A DNA stretch of 12,407 bases from an uncultured Planctomycetaceae bacterium. GTDB taxonomy: Bacteria; Planctomycetota; Planctomycetia; Planctomycetales; Planctomycetaceae. Below the pieces are notes generated by a model that ran no database searches, was not told the DNA's origin, and saw only the letters and a program-made list of their open reading frames with translations. A program made the position numbers and the translations under genes. The stretch spans positions 1 to 12,407 of the forward strand of contig CAIJTL010000402.1 in assembly GCA_903823545.1 (NCBI GenBank). The letters are read 5' to 3'. Position 1 is the first letter of the stretch. Each line of letters opens with the position of its first letter. Shown one piece after another: positions 1 through 5,944 of the stretch.

Positions 1-21
1 AACAGGTTATCTGCCAATAGG

Positions 22-105
22 TTTCCCGCAGAGGCGCAGGGGCCGCAGAGTTTGAAGAGCACAAAAGTTATGCCTTCTCCGCTAGTTCTGCGCCTCTGCG
101 GGAAA
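22..105. repeat. Perfect 18-bp inverted repeat, 48-base spacer
   Basis: Bases 22-39 (tttcccgcagaggcgcag) are the exact reverse complement of bases 88-105. The 48-base spacer also contains a partial copy of the same GC-rich motif (gccgcagag, 43-51). An RNA copy would form a very stable stem. The purine-rich 'cgcagaggcgcag' word resembles short interspersed intergenic repeats I associate with many environmental bacteria; that link is from memory and was not searched. It lies outside any convincing gene, so an intergenic repeat element or a bidirectional terminator are both possible. Confidence 0.8.
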
Positions 106-252
106 TGTTCAAATTTCAACACAGATGGCGGAGAAGCCTAATTTCTTGTGTTGCCCCGCCGGTTTTCCAACCAGGGCCACCCGCGTGTTTCGGCTCATTT
201 CTGGAAAATGATGCCGTGTCCATTCCTCAGCAAGAGAACGGCGGGAAGAGGA

Positions 253-630
253 TTATGCCGACGCGTGCAGAGCAGACTCGCTGATGTTGTAGAGATCACC
301 GGAGCGAGGGTCGAACAACCCACAACGGTGAGTCACCACATCGTTGCATCGTTCCAAGGGACGGCGGCTCAGTAACAACTTGCAGAACTCGTCACGTCCC
401 ACCTGATGTTGCACGATGTCGCCACCAAAACGTCGAAGCATTAACTGATTACTGCTTTGAGCCAACGTAGAATGGACAAACATCAGAAGCCTCCGAGATC
501 GGGTAAGGAGATGCTTCAGGTAGACTCCGTCATTTCGGGGCTTCCTGCCAGGATGGTGACTCTGAAGCGGCTCAACCCTTCTAACAAGAGTCTGCCAATA
601 GTTCATCGCAGACTCGATGAAAATTAACAT
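253..630 (-). CDS. Doubtful hypothetical ORF, 125 aa
   Basis: This open frame starts with ATG at 630 and is not recognised. Its C-terminal part contains CGLFDPRSGDLYNISESAL. That superficially resembles the 'D-x-x-S-G-x-x-Y-x-[LI]-N/S-x-x' pattern of PqqD-like small domains, but the match is too short to assign a family. The purine-rich bases just before the ATG (ccaggga on the minus strand) abut the start codon, which is poor ribosome-binding-site spacing. It points away from the pyruvate kinase gene and has no operon partner in the window. It could be a small real gene, a decayed fragment or a chance frame; I favour one of the last two. Confidence 0.2.
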   Translation of the reverse strand: MLIFIESAMNYWQTLVRRVEPLQSHHPGRKPRNDGVYLKHLLTRSRRLLMFVHSTLAQSSNQLMLRRFGGDIVQHQVGRDEFCKLLLSRRPLERCNDVVTHRCGLFDPRSGDLYNISESALHASA

Positions 631-730
631 TCCCTGGATGTGATCGCGATTGTGTCGGCCTTACCGTTTCGCTTGCCTGCGACCGATGTGATTGCTTGGT
701 GATTTCAAAGAACCGAGCCAACTGGTGTTA

Positions 731-737
731 AGGAGGG
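731..737 (+). promoter_or_regulatory. Ribosome binding site that decides the pyruvate kinase start
   Basis: AGGAGGG sits only 1 base before the first ATG (739) but 7 bases before the in-frame ATG at 745. The second ATG therefore has normal Shine-Dalgarno spacing and is the preferred start. Confidence 0.7.
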
Positions 738-744
738 CATGACG

Positions 745-2634
745 ATGACGGTAAAAAACATTGACGATCACGTAGGGCTGGGTGCTGCGAATATCGAGGG
801 ACTTCTCAGAGAACTCGTCGCCATACGGGCGGAGTTGGTCGGCGATTCGGCTCTGCTGCAACCCGGTCTTGCTGAGGTTCATGGCAATTATCAAAAGAGC
901 GCCCGCAATCTATTGCATTATTTGGCCCTCCGTCGCCGTGACCTCCGTCCGTTGCAGCACCGACTGGCTGTTCTGGGGCTCTCCTCCATTGGCCGGGCCG
1001 AGTCCTATGTCTTGGCCACCATCGATGCTGTGCTGGAAGTCCTGCATCATCTCAGGCAGATCCCTTGGCAGCCACCATCATCGGAGACAGAAAACGTCAC
1101 ATTCGCGAGCGGGCAACGGCTACTGGTCGAACACACCGAAACCTTATTAGGCCCAGCCACTCCCGGACGCGAAGTCCGGATCATGGTCACAATGCCCAGC
1201 GAGGCGGCGAACGATTACACCTTGGTTCACGACCTGTTGCAGCAAGGCATGGACTGCATGCGCATCAATTGTGCCCACGACGATTCGGCAACGTGGTTAC
1301 GCATGATCGAACACTTGCGGCGAGCCGAGCAATCGCTGGGACGGACCTGCCGTGTCGTCATGGACTTGGCCGGGCCGAAGCTACGCACAGGACCGCTTGA
1401 ACCGGGCCCTGCGGTAGTTCGAGTCCGCCCCCGCCGCGATGTCTACGGACGGGTCATCGCCCCCGCGCGGATTTGGTTGACCTCGGAAGCTTCTCCTCAG
1501 TCCTCCCCCTCGTCGGCGAGCGTTTGCCTCCAAGTCGCGGCAAAATGGTTGGCTCAACTGCACAAAGGGGAGTTTATAAAATTCACCGATGCTCGCGAGG
1601 CCAAACGGATCTTGCGGATCGTTGATGTGACCGCCGCCGGATGTTGGGCGGAGGCGAACAAAACGGCCTACCTCATTCCCGGCACGATTCTGCATCATGG
1701 GCACGGAATCAATGAGCGGCATCACCACACGACGCCAGTCGGTCTCTTGCTACCCGGTGAGAACGCGATTTCACTGCAGCAAGGGGATGTGCTCATCCTG
1801 ACTCGAGATCTCCAGCCTGGCCGTCCGGCAACCCGCGATAGTTCTGGACAAATACTGACCCCCGCCACTATCGGTTGCACAATTCCTGAAGTCTTCGACG
1901 ACGTCCGGTCGGGGGAGTCGATCTGGTTCGACGACGGCAAAATCGGTGGCCTTATCGAGAAAGTGGAGTCGTCCCAAGTTCTCGTCCGGATCACTCAGGC
2001 TCGGCCGTGCGGCGAGAAGCTGCAGGCCGATAAGGGAATTAACCTTCCCGAGAGTGAATTGCGTCTCGCCGCCCTGACTGCCAAGGATCTTGAGGATCTG
2101 TCTTTCGTGGCTCAGCACGCTGACGTCGTCGAGTTGTCCTTCGCCAACGCAGCCACTGATGTGGAATCCCTTCAGCAACACCTACGGCGCCTGGGAAGTC
2201 GCCTCCCGGCAATCGTGCTGAAAATCGAAACGAGGCGCGGTTTTGAGAACTTACCGGACATGCTGCTTTCGGCCATGCGGGCTCCGTGTTGCGGGGTAAT
2301 GATCGCCCGAGGTGATTTGGCAGTGGAATGCGGCTTCGAACGCTTGGCGGAAGTCCAGGAAGAGATTCTTTGGATCTGTGAGGCCGCTCATGTCCCCGTG
2401 ATTTGGGCCACCCAAGTTTTGGAAACTCTGGCCAAGGAGGGCATGCCCTCACGCGCCGAGGTCACGGACGCCGCAATGGGACATCGTGCCGAATGTGTTA
2501 TGCTCAATAAGGGACCGCATGTAGTCAGCGCGGTGCGAGTTCTTGACGATATCCTGCGGCGAATGCAGGCACACCAAGCGAAGAAACGGGCCATGCTCCG
2601 AGAATTACGATTGGCCCACGTCAGTTCCCAGTGA
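745..2634 (+). CDS. Divergent pyruvate kinase lacking the C-terminal domain
   Basis: Pyruvate kinase transfers phosphate from phosphoenolpyruvate to ADP in the cytosol, the last step of glycolysis. Numbered from ATG 745 (629 aa), the catalytic core begins near residue 143. It shows MRINCAH (R173, N175), MDLAGPKLRT (207-215), DDG (396-398), KGINLP (430-435), the signature lysine and Mg ligand in LKIET (K493, E495), IARGDLAVE (D524), WATQ (T556) and PSRAE (568-572). These match the usual order. Oddities: about 140 helical residues precede the core; the B-domain region (about 216-430) is much longer than usual and may contain a duplicated module; the canonical 'MLSGET' segment reads MLNKGP; and the protein ends about 40 residues later, so the allosteric C domain is absent. 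Pyruvate kinase chemistry is likely but unproven; a related PEP-dependent kinase is the alternative. The start was chosen from ribosome-binding-site spacing. Confidence 0.88.
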   Translation: MTVKNIDDHVGLGAANIEGLLRELVAIRAELVGDSALLQPGLAEVHGNYQKSARNLLHYLALRRRDLRPLQHRLAVLGLSSIGRAESYVLATIDAVLEVLHHLRQIPWQPPSSETENVTFASGQRLLVEHTETLLGPATPGREVRIMVTMPSEAANDYTLVHDLLQQGMDCMRINCAHDDSATWLRMIEHLRRAEQSLGRTCRVVMDLAGPKLRTGPLEPGPAVVRVRPRRDVYGRVIAPARIWLTSEASPQSSPSSASVCLQVAAKWLAQLHKGEFIKFTDAREAKRILRIVDVTAAGCWAEANKTAYLIPGTILHHGHGINERHHHTTPVGLLLPGENAISLQQGDVLILTRDLQPGRPATRDSSGQILTPATIGCTIPEVFDDVRSGESIWFDDGKIGGLIEKVESSQVLVRITQARPCGEKLQADKGINLPESELRLAALTAKDLEDLSFVAQHADVVELSFANAATDVESLQQHLRRLGSRLPAIVLKIETRRGFENLPDMLLSAMRAPCCGVMIARGDLAVECGFERLAEVQEEILWICEAAHVPVIWATQVLETLAKEGMPSRAEVTDAAMGHRAECVMLNKGPHVVSAVRVLDDILRRMQAHQAKKRAMLRELRLAHVSSQ

Positions 2635-2674
2635 CAGCGTGGCTGGTGAAGAGGCGATCGGTTGATTTGGAGAT

Positions 2675-2830
2675 ATGAGAGTTGCTCCGGAAGCCTGTGG
2701 TCAAGCAAAGCGAGCCCACAGACTGGTCGACTGCTGGGCTGAGGCCCCTCTTCGCAAAGCCCCCAAGCCAAAGTGGTTCGTTCACTTACCGGAGACTCCT
2801 GATGGTCGGCCCCAGCCAGCCACTCTTTAA
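2675..2830 (+). CDS. Possible small ORF, 51 aa, unknown
   Basis: An ATG at 2675 opens a 51-codon frame ending at TAA 2828-2830, in the gap between the pyruvate kinase and the sugar kinase. The deduced peptide ends in KPKWFVHLPETPDGRPQPATL minus its last residue, and is Pro/Lys-rich and hydrophilic, with a composition compatible with a real protein tail. A GGAG (2669-2672) lies only 2 bases before the ATG, which is too close for a good site. No family is recognised. A chance frame or a relic of a longer gene is equally possible. The same bases hold a 6-bp stem (ctgtgg 2695-2700 / ccacag 2716-2721) without a T-run, so it is not a convincing terminator. Confidence 0.22.
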   Translation: MRVAPEACGQAKRAHRLVDCWAEAPLRKAPKPKWFVHLPETPDGRPQPATL

Positions 2831-2959
2831 TTGTTGACGTGGTTCGAGTTGGTGTTGCCGAGTCCTCTTGGATGGAATGATTGCGTGGCGAGCGTCACAC
2901 TTTGGCTCTCTCGTTGACATGAAAGTTCTCCAGCAGTTTTCCAACCCTGAAGCGGTCCT

Positions 2960-3907
2960 ATGCTCGACGTGCTTTGTTTTGGCATCATTGTTTCCGATCA
3001 CCTCTGCCTGCCGATTTCGCACTTGCCGCGAGCGGGGGAGTTGGTGATGTCCCCTCGCATGGAATTGGCCATCGGCGGTAACGCGGCGAATGTCTCGACC
3101 GACTTGGCCAAGCTGGGGACGAAGGTCGGAGTCGTGGGACTCGTTGGAAGAGATGTCTTTGGTCGCCATGTGCGAGAAAGTTTGGAAGCGGCGGGGGTCG
3201 ATTGCCACTTGCTCCGCGAATCGGCGACGAGTCAGACGGCGCAGTCGCTGATCGTCAACGTTCAAGGAGAAGATCGGCGGTTCATTCACACCGCCGGAGC
3301 CAACGCGGAATTCGATGCGAGCCAAGTGACGCCAGAGATGGTTCGTGATTGCCGAGTCTTGTTTCTCGGCGGGTACTTGCTGTCGGAGAATCCGCCGGTT
3401 GAAAACGTTGTGAAGTTGTTCAAAGCGGCTCGCGATGCGGGAGTCACGACGCTGCTCGATGTCGTCGTTCCCGGTCCCGGCGACTATTGGCCTCGCTTGA
3501 AACCGGTGCTCGAGCTGACGGATGTCTTCATGCCCAACGAAGATGAAGCGGCGGTCATCACCGGCGAAACCGATCCTTGGCGACAAGCGGAAACCTTTCA
3601 CGCCGCTGGAGTCCGAACATCAATCATCACTCGCGGCGGTGCCGGTTGCGTCATCGTTGCCGCAGATGGCCGCTACGAAGCGGCGGCTCATCAAGTCCCG
3701 TTCATCGACGGAACCGGTAGCGGCGATGCCTTCGTGGCAGGCTACATTCACGGCCTGCTGCACGAAGCCAACACACTCGAATGCGTACGGCTGGGGAGCG
3801 CTCTCGGAGCCAGTTGTGTGCAATCGACGGGAGCCACGACGGGCGTCTTCAACGCGACCGAATTGAAGGCGTTTGTCGCCGCGAATGAGTTGCGGATTTC
3901 GCGTTGA
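2960..3907 (+). CDS. PfkB/ribokinase-family carbohydrate kinase
   Basis: This 315-residue cytosolic kinase would phosphorylate a sugar or nucleoside using ATP. The length and motifs fit the PfkB family. The N-terminal glycine motif GGNAANVS lies at 39-46, followed by the KVGVVGLVGRDVFG strand-turn typical of the substrate lid region. PNEDEA at 192-197 matches the conserved N-x-x-E that helps bind Mg-phosphate. The anion-hole motif DGTGSGDAF at 250-258 includes the catalytic base D256. The substrate cannot be read from sequence; ribokinase-like, fructokinase-like and nucleoside kinases all share these motifs. No strong ribosome binding site precedes the ATG. The 325-base gap from the pyruvate kinase argues against a tight operon. 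The gene converges on the SET gene, with 52 bases between the two stop codons. Confidence 0.95.
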   Translation: MLDVLCFGIIVSDHLCLPISHLPRAGELVMSPRMELAIGGNAANVSTDLAKLGTKVGVVGLVGRDVFGRHVRESLEAAGVDCHLLRESATSQTAQSLIVNVQGEDRRFIHTAGANAEFDASQVTPEMVRDCRVLFLGGYLLSENPPVENVVKLFKAARDAGVTTLLDVVVPGPGDYWPRLKPVLELTDVFMPNEDEAAVITGETDPWRQAETFHAAGVRTSIITRGGAGCVIVAADGRYEAAAHQVPFIDGTGSGDAFVAGYIHGLLHEANTLECVRLGSALGASCVQSTGATTGVFNATELKAFVAANELRISR

Positions 3908-3959
3908 TAGGATGGCCTCGGGAACGTCACCCGGTTCGCTGTTGCGACGAAATCGCCAA

Positions 3960-4421
3960 TCAGTATGCCGTGGATTTATCAAAGACGTGATTCACAGCGA
4001 CGATCCAACCTCGGCAACTGGCGGCTCCACAAAGGCAGCGGAGTGGTTTTACTGAATCCCACGCGTAGTCGATCGTCAGCTCTTCACCCAGCTTGATTCC
4101 GCGCAGGGTCTTGACATGCACAGTCGACGGTGCGAGCGATCCGTCTTTGTTTCGCTTCTCGGTCAGGAGTAGTTGGCAGTTCGGTTCGCAACAGTGATTC
4201 AGATAGCAGAACGGCGTTTTGGGTTCGAGCGAAAGCGTGCCACCGAGATCGATGCAGTAATCGCTGTAGTACTCCGCATCGTCGATCACTTTACCTTGGA
4301 CCAGTCCCACCAAAGTCCCTTTGCGAATCGCTCTTTTTGCAAAGACGCCACGTCCGTGAGCGGCCTTACCGACTCGCACCATTGTCTCCACCGCAGCCAT
4401 CCAAAACTCACTTTCAATCAT
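3960..4421 (-). CDS. SET-domain protein with post-SET motif (putative lysine methyltransferase)
   Basis: SET proteins transfer methyl groups from S-adenosylmethionine to protein lysines. Numbered from ATG 4421 (153 aa), the early strand GKAAHGRGVFAKRAI lies at about 18-32, NHCCEPNC at 75-82, GEELTIDYAW at 112-121 with the conserved active-site tyrosine (Y119), and a C-x-C-x4-C post-SET cluster at C129, C131 and C136 followed by RGW. The post-SET cysteines plus the NHxC cysteine normally bind zinc at the active site, so the fold looks complete. The frame stays open upstream to a TTG at 4526, but the first ATG is 4421; ATGs at 4400 and 4382 are further options, the last with GGAG nearby. A possible promoter (TTGACG 4526-4521, TATCGT 4504-4499, 16-base spacer, minus strand) is weak. 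It lies downstream of the desaturase, same strand, after a 286-base gap. The target protein is unknown. Confidence 0.9.
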   Translation of the reverse strand: MIESEFWMAAVETMVRVGKAAHGRGVFAKRAIRKGTLVGLVQGKVIDDAEYYSDYCIDLGGTLSLEPKTPFCYLNHCCEPNCQLLLTEKRNKDGSLAPSTVHVKTLRGIKLGEELTIDYAWDSVKPLRCLCGAASCRGWIVAVNHVFDKSTAY

Positions 4422-4424
4422 TGT

Positions 4425-4440
4425 TTGGGGCAAGCCCCAA
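4425..4440. repeat. 7-bp inverted repeat just before the SET start
   Basis: ttggggc (4425-4431) and gccccaa (4434-4440) are separated by 2 bases. The palindrome ends 3 bases upstream of the preferred SET start codon at 4421. As DNA it could be an operator. As RNA it would place a GC-rich stem over the ribosome binding region, although a 2-base loop would force some end pairs open. No function is shown. Confidence 0.6.
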
Positions 4441-4707
4441 TTCGTTATGAATTCACTCAGAGCGTTTGCAACAACACACCAAGATGATCGCCCCGAAGAC
4501 GATATCGCTCGATCGTTTACCGTCAACGCAACACGACGAAGTTTCGAGTTTCCTTCGAGTAATTATCATCGCAGCAGACATTAGATTGCGTCAATAAGCT
4601 GGGTGTTTGATGAATTACGAATGAGCAATCCACGTTCACCTCGCGAGCAAAACCAACGAGCCCATCGCAAGCAAATCGCCGAATAGAAAAGCATGTGGCG
4701 ACAACAA

Positions 4708-5703
4708 CTAAGCCGAAAGGCTTTGATTCGTTTCGGTCGGAGCGTCGCCAGTAGCGATCGAGAGATCAGCTGCTGATGCCGCAGTCTGCGGCGGCTTGCG
4801 GACGACATTCCAGGCAAGCCCCGTTTTTTCCATGAGGCCGATGACCCAATAGGTCATGTCAACTTCCCACCAACGATGGCCGTGTTGAGCAACTCGTTGA
4901 TAAGCGTGATGGTTGTTGTGCCAACCTTCACCCCATGCCAACAATCCAACCCACCAGAGATTGCGACTGTTGTCACGCGTTTCGTAATTGCGGTAACCCC
5001 AAATGTGGGATGCTGAGTTCACAGCCCAAGTCACATGCAGCATATAAACGAGTCGGACAAACATCCCATAGACAAACAGCGAAATTCCTGTCGGGACATC
5101 CCACACTTGCCAGCCGACACAAAACACGATGACGCCGAGCAACAGATGCCACCACAAAAAAGTGCGGTCGAGCAATCGCAACGACTGGTCTTTCAGCAGG
5201 TCGGGAGTGTATTGGCGATAAAGCTGAGCCCAATGGTTCGAGCCATAATGCGGAAACATCCACATCATGTGGCTCCACCAACGACCGTCGCGTGGTGAAT
5301 GCGGGTCGTTTTCTTGATCGCTGAATTTGTGATGCTTGCGATGCGCCGACACCCACATGATCGGCGGGCCTTCGCCGGCCAAAGTCCCACACAAGGCAAA
5401 CAGCCAGCGCAAGGGGCGATAAGTTTCAAAGCTGGCGTGAGTCAACAGACGATGGAACCCTAAGCAGATCCCCAAGCATCCTGTGACCCAGCTCAGAATG
5501 ACGAATAGGGCTAAGCCCTTCCATGTGAAGCAAAAAGGTGCCGCCAGCGCGCCGACGTGCAAGAAGCCAATCCAAATGACGGCAGACCATTCAAGCCCGT
5601 CTTTCCAATGTGAGTCGGTCGTGCCGTTGGGAATCGGAGGGACTCCTTGCGAACTCGAATCTGACGCCACCAAACCCAACTTTCTGTCACTTACCTCGTT
5701 CAT
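4708..5703 (-). CDS. Membrane fatty-acid (acyl-CoA/acyl-lipid delta-9 type) desaturase
   Basis: This integral-membrane di-iron enzyme introduces a cis double bond into acyl chains and so adjusts membrane fluidity. Numbered from ATG 5703 (331 aa), the three histidine boxes are HRLLTH (84-89), HRKHH (121-125) and HNNHH (262-266). The second box is embedded in a DesC/stearoyl-desaturase-like context (PPIMWVSAHRKHH, then DPHSP and WWSH), and NSASHIWGYRNY near 230-240 carries the extra iron-ligand histidine. Hydrophobic segments at about 43-60 and 64-81, and another pair at about 185-222, fit a four-helix topology with boxes on the cytosolic side. The frame extends upstream to a TTG at 5811, but that stretch is not conserved-looking and the first ATG is 5703. 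Substrate form (acyl-CoA or lipid-bound) and double-bond position are family inferences. It is divergent from the 5945 gene. Confidence 0.95.
   Translation of the reverse strand: MNEVSDRKLGLVASDSSSQGVPPIPNGTTDSHWKDGLEWSAVIWIGFLHVGALAAPFCFTWKGLALFVILSWVTGCLGICLGFHRLLTHASFETYRPLRWLFALCGTLAGEGPPIMWVSAHRKHHKFSDQENDPHSPRDGRWWSHMMWMFPHYGSNHWAQLYRQYTPDLLKDQSLRLLDRTFLWWHLLLGVIVFCVGWQVWDVPTGISLFVYGMFVRLVYMLHVTWAVNSASHIWGYRNYETRDNSRNLWWVGLLAWGEGWHNNHHAYQRVAQHGHRWWEVDMTYWVIGLMEKTGLAWNVVRKPPQTAASAADLSIATGDAPTETNQSLSA
4709..4724. other. Short hairpin overlapping the desaturase stop
   Basis: aagcc (4710-4714) and ggctt (4719-4723) surround a 4-base loop (gaaa on the plus strand, tttc on the minus strand). 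The 5-bp stem overlaps the desaturase stop codon. No T-run follows on the minus strand, so a termination role is weakly supported. Confidence 0.3.
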
Positions 5704-5944
5704 AAAGCGATCCGAAATCGTATGCACGAGCCTGAAACCAGCCACTCCATTGAATTCGGCGATCTGTTTAGTCTTGATCGAGTTTTTCGGATAGCTCAAA
5801 GCATCAAGCAACTCGCCAAACGGGTGAGAATTTCAAAAAGAGTTTTCTCGACTTCTGGCGAGTGGTCGGCTGGCCGTGATCGCGATATGTTGCTCGATTG
5901 CCAATCCTCTTTTCACTTCATGCTACCAAATCTCTGGTCACACG
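5704..5944. promoter_or_regulatory. Divergent intergenic region, desaturase / GldG-like gene
   Basis: These 241 bases separate the divergent start codons at 5703 (minus) and 5945 (plus), so promoters for both transcription units should lie here. The stretch is relatively AT-rich around 5780-5850. I see no -35/-10 pair good enough to place. Both flanking frames remain open into this region from non-ATG codons (TTG 5811 minus, GTG 5876 plus). The assignment as promoter region rests on gene orientation only. Confidence 0.45.

Larger units (their letters stand above)
106..744. other. Long stretch without a convincing gene
   Basis: Between the inverted repeat and the pyruvate kinase there is no ORF with recognisable family motifs. 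Short ORFs exist on both strands (+148-375, -253-630), but their residue composition is rich in Arg, His and Cys, as expected of frames that are not coding. The minus ORF is listed separately at low confidence. The stretch may hold remnants of decayed genes. I found no clear sigma-70 promoter for the downstream gene and no tRNA. Confidence 0.5.

Noticed and set aside
300..320. A 'gggtcgaacaaccc' stem-loop resembling a tRNA T-arm
   Set aside because: The loop is 6 rather than 7 bases, and no acceptor, anticodon or D arm surrounds it.
10..601. 11-base direct repeat tctgccaatag at 10-20 and 591-601
   Set aside because: Too short to separate from chance; flanks do not match and no element lies between the copies.
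2695..2721. ctgtgg / ccacag stem as a terminator of the pyruvate kinase gene
   Set aside because: Only 6 bp, a 15-base loop and no T-run; it also lies inside a possible small ORF.
2914..2942. TTGACA (2914-2919) as a -35 box for the sugar kinase
   Set aside because: At 17 bases the -10 position reads ttttcc, far from TATAAT.
3919..3933. cggg / cccg stem between the convergent sugar kinase and SET genes as a bidirectional terminator
   Set aside because: A 4-bp stem with no T-run on either strand.
4422..4526. N-terminal extension of the SET protein from a TTG start
   Set aside because: The 35 extra residues show no SET-family similarity, cover a palindrome and possible promoter elements, and require a non-ATG start.
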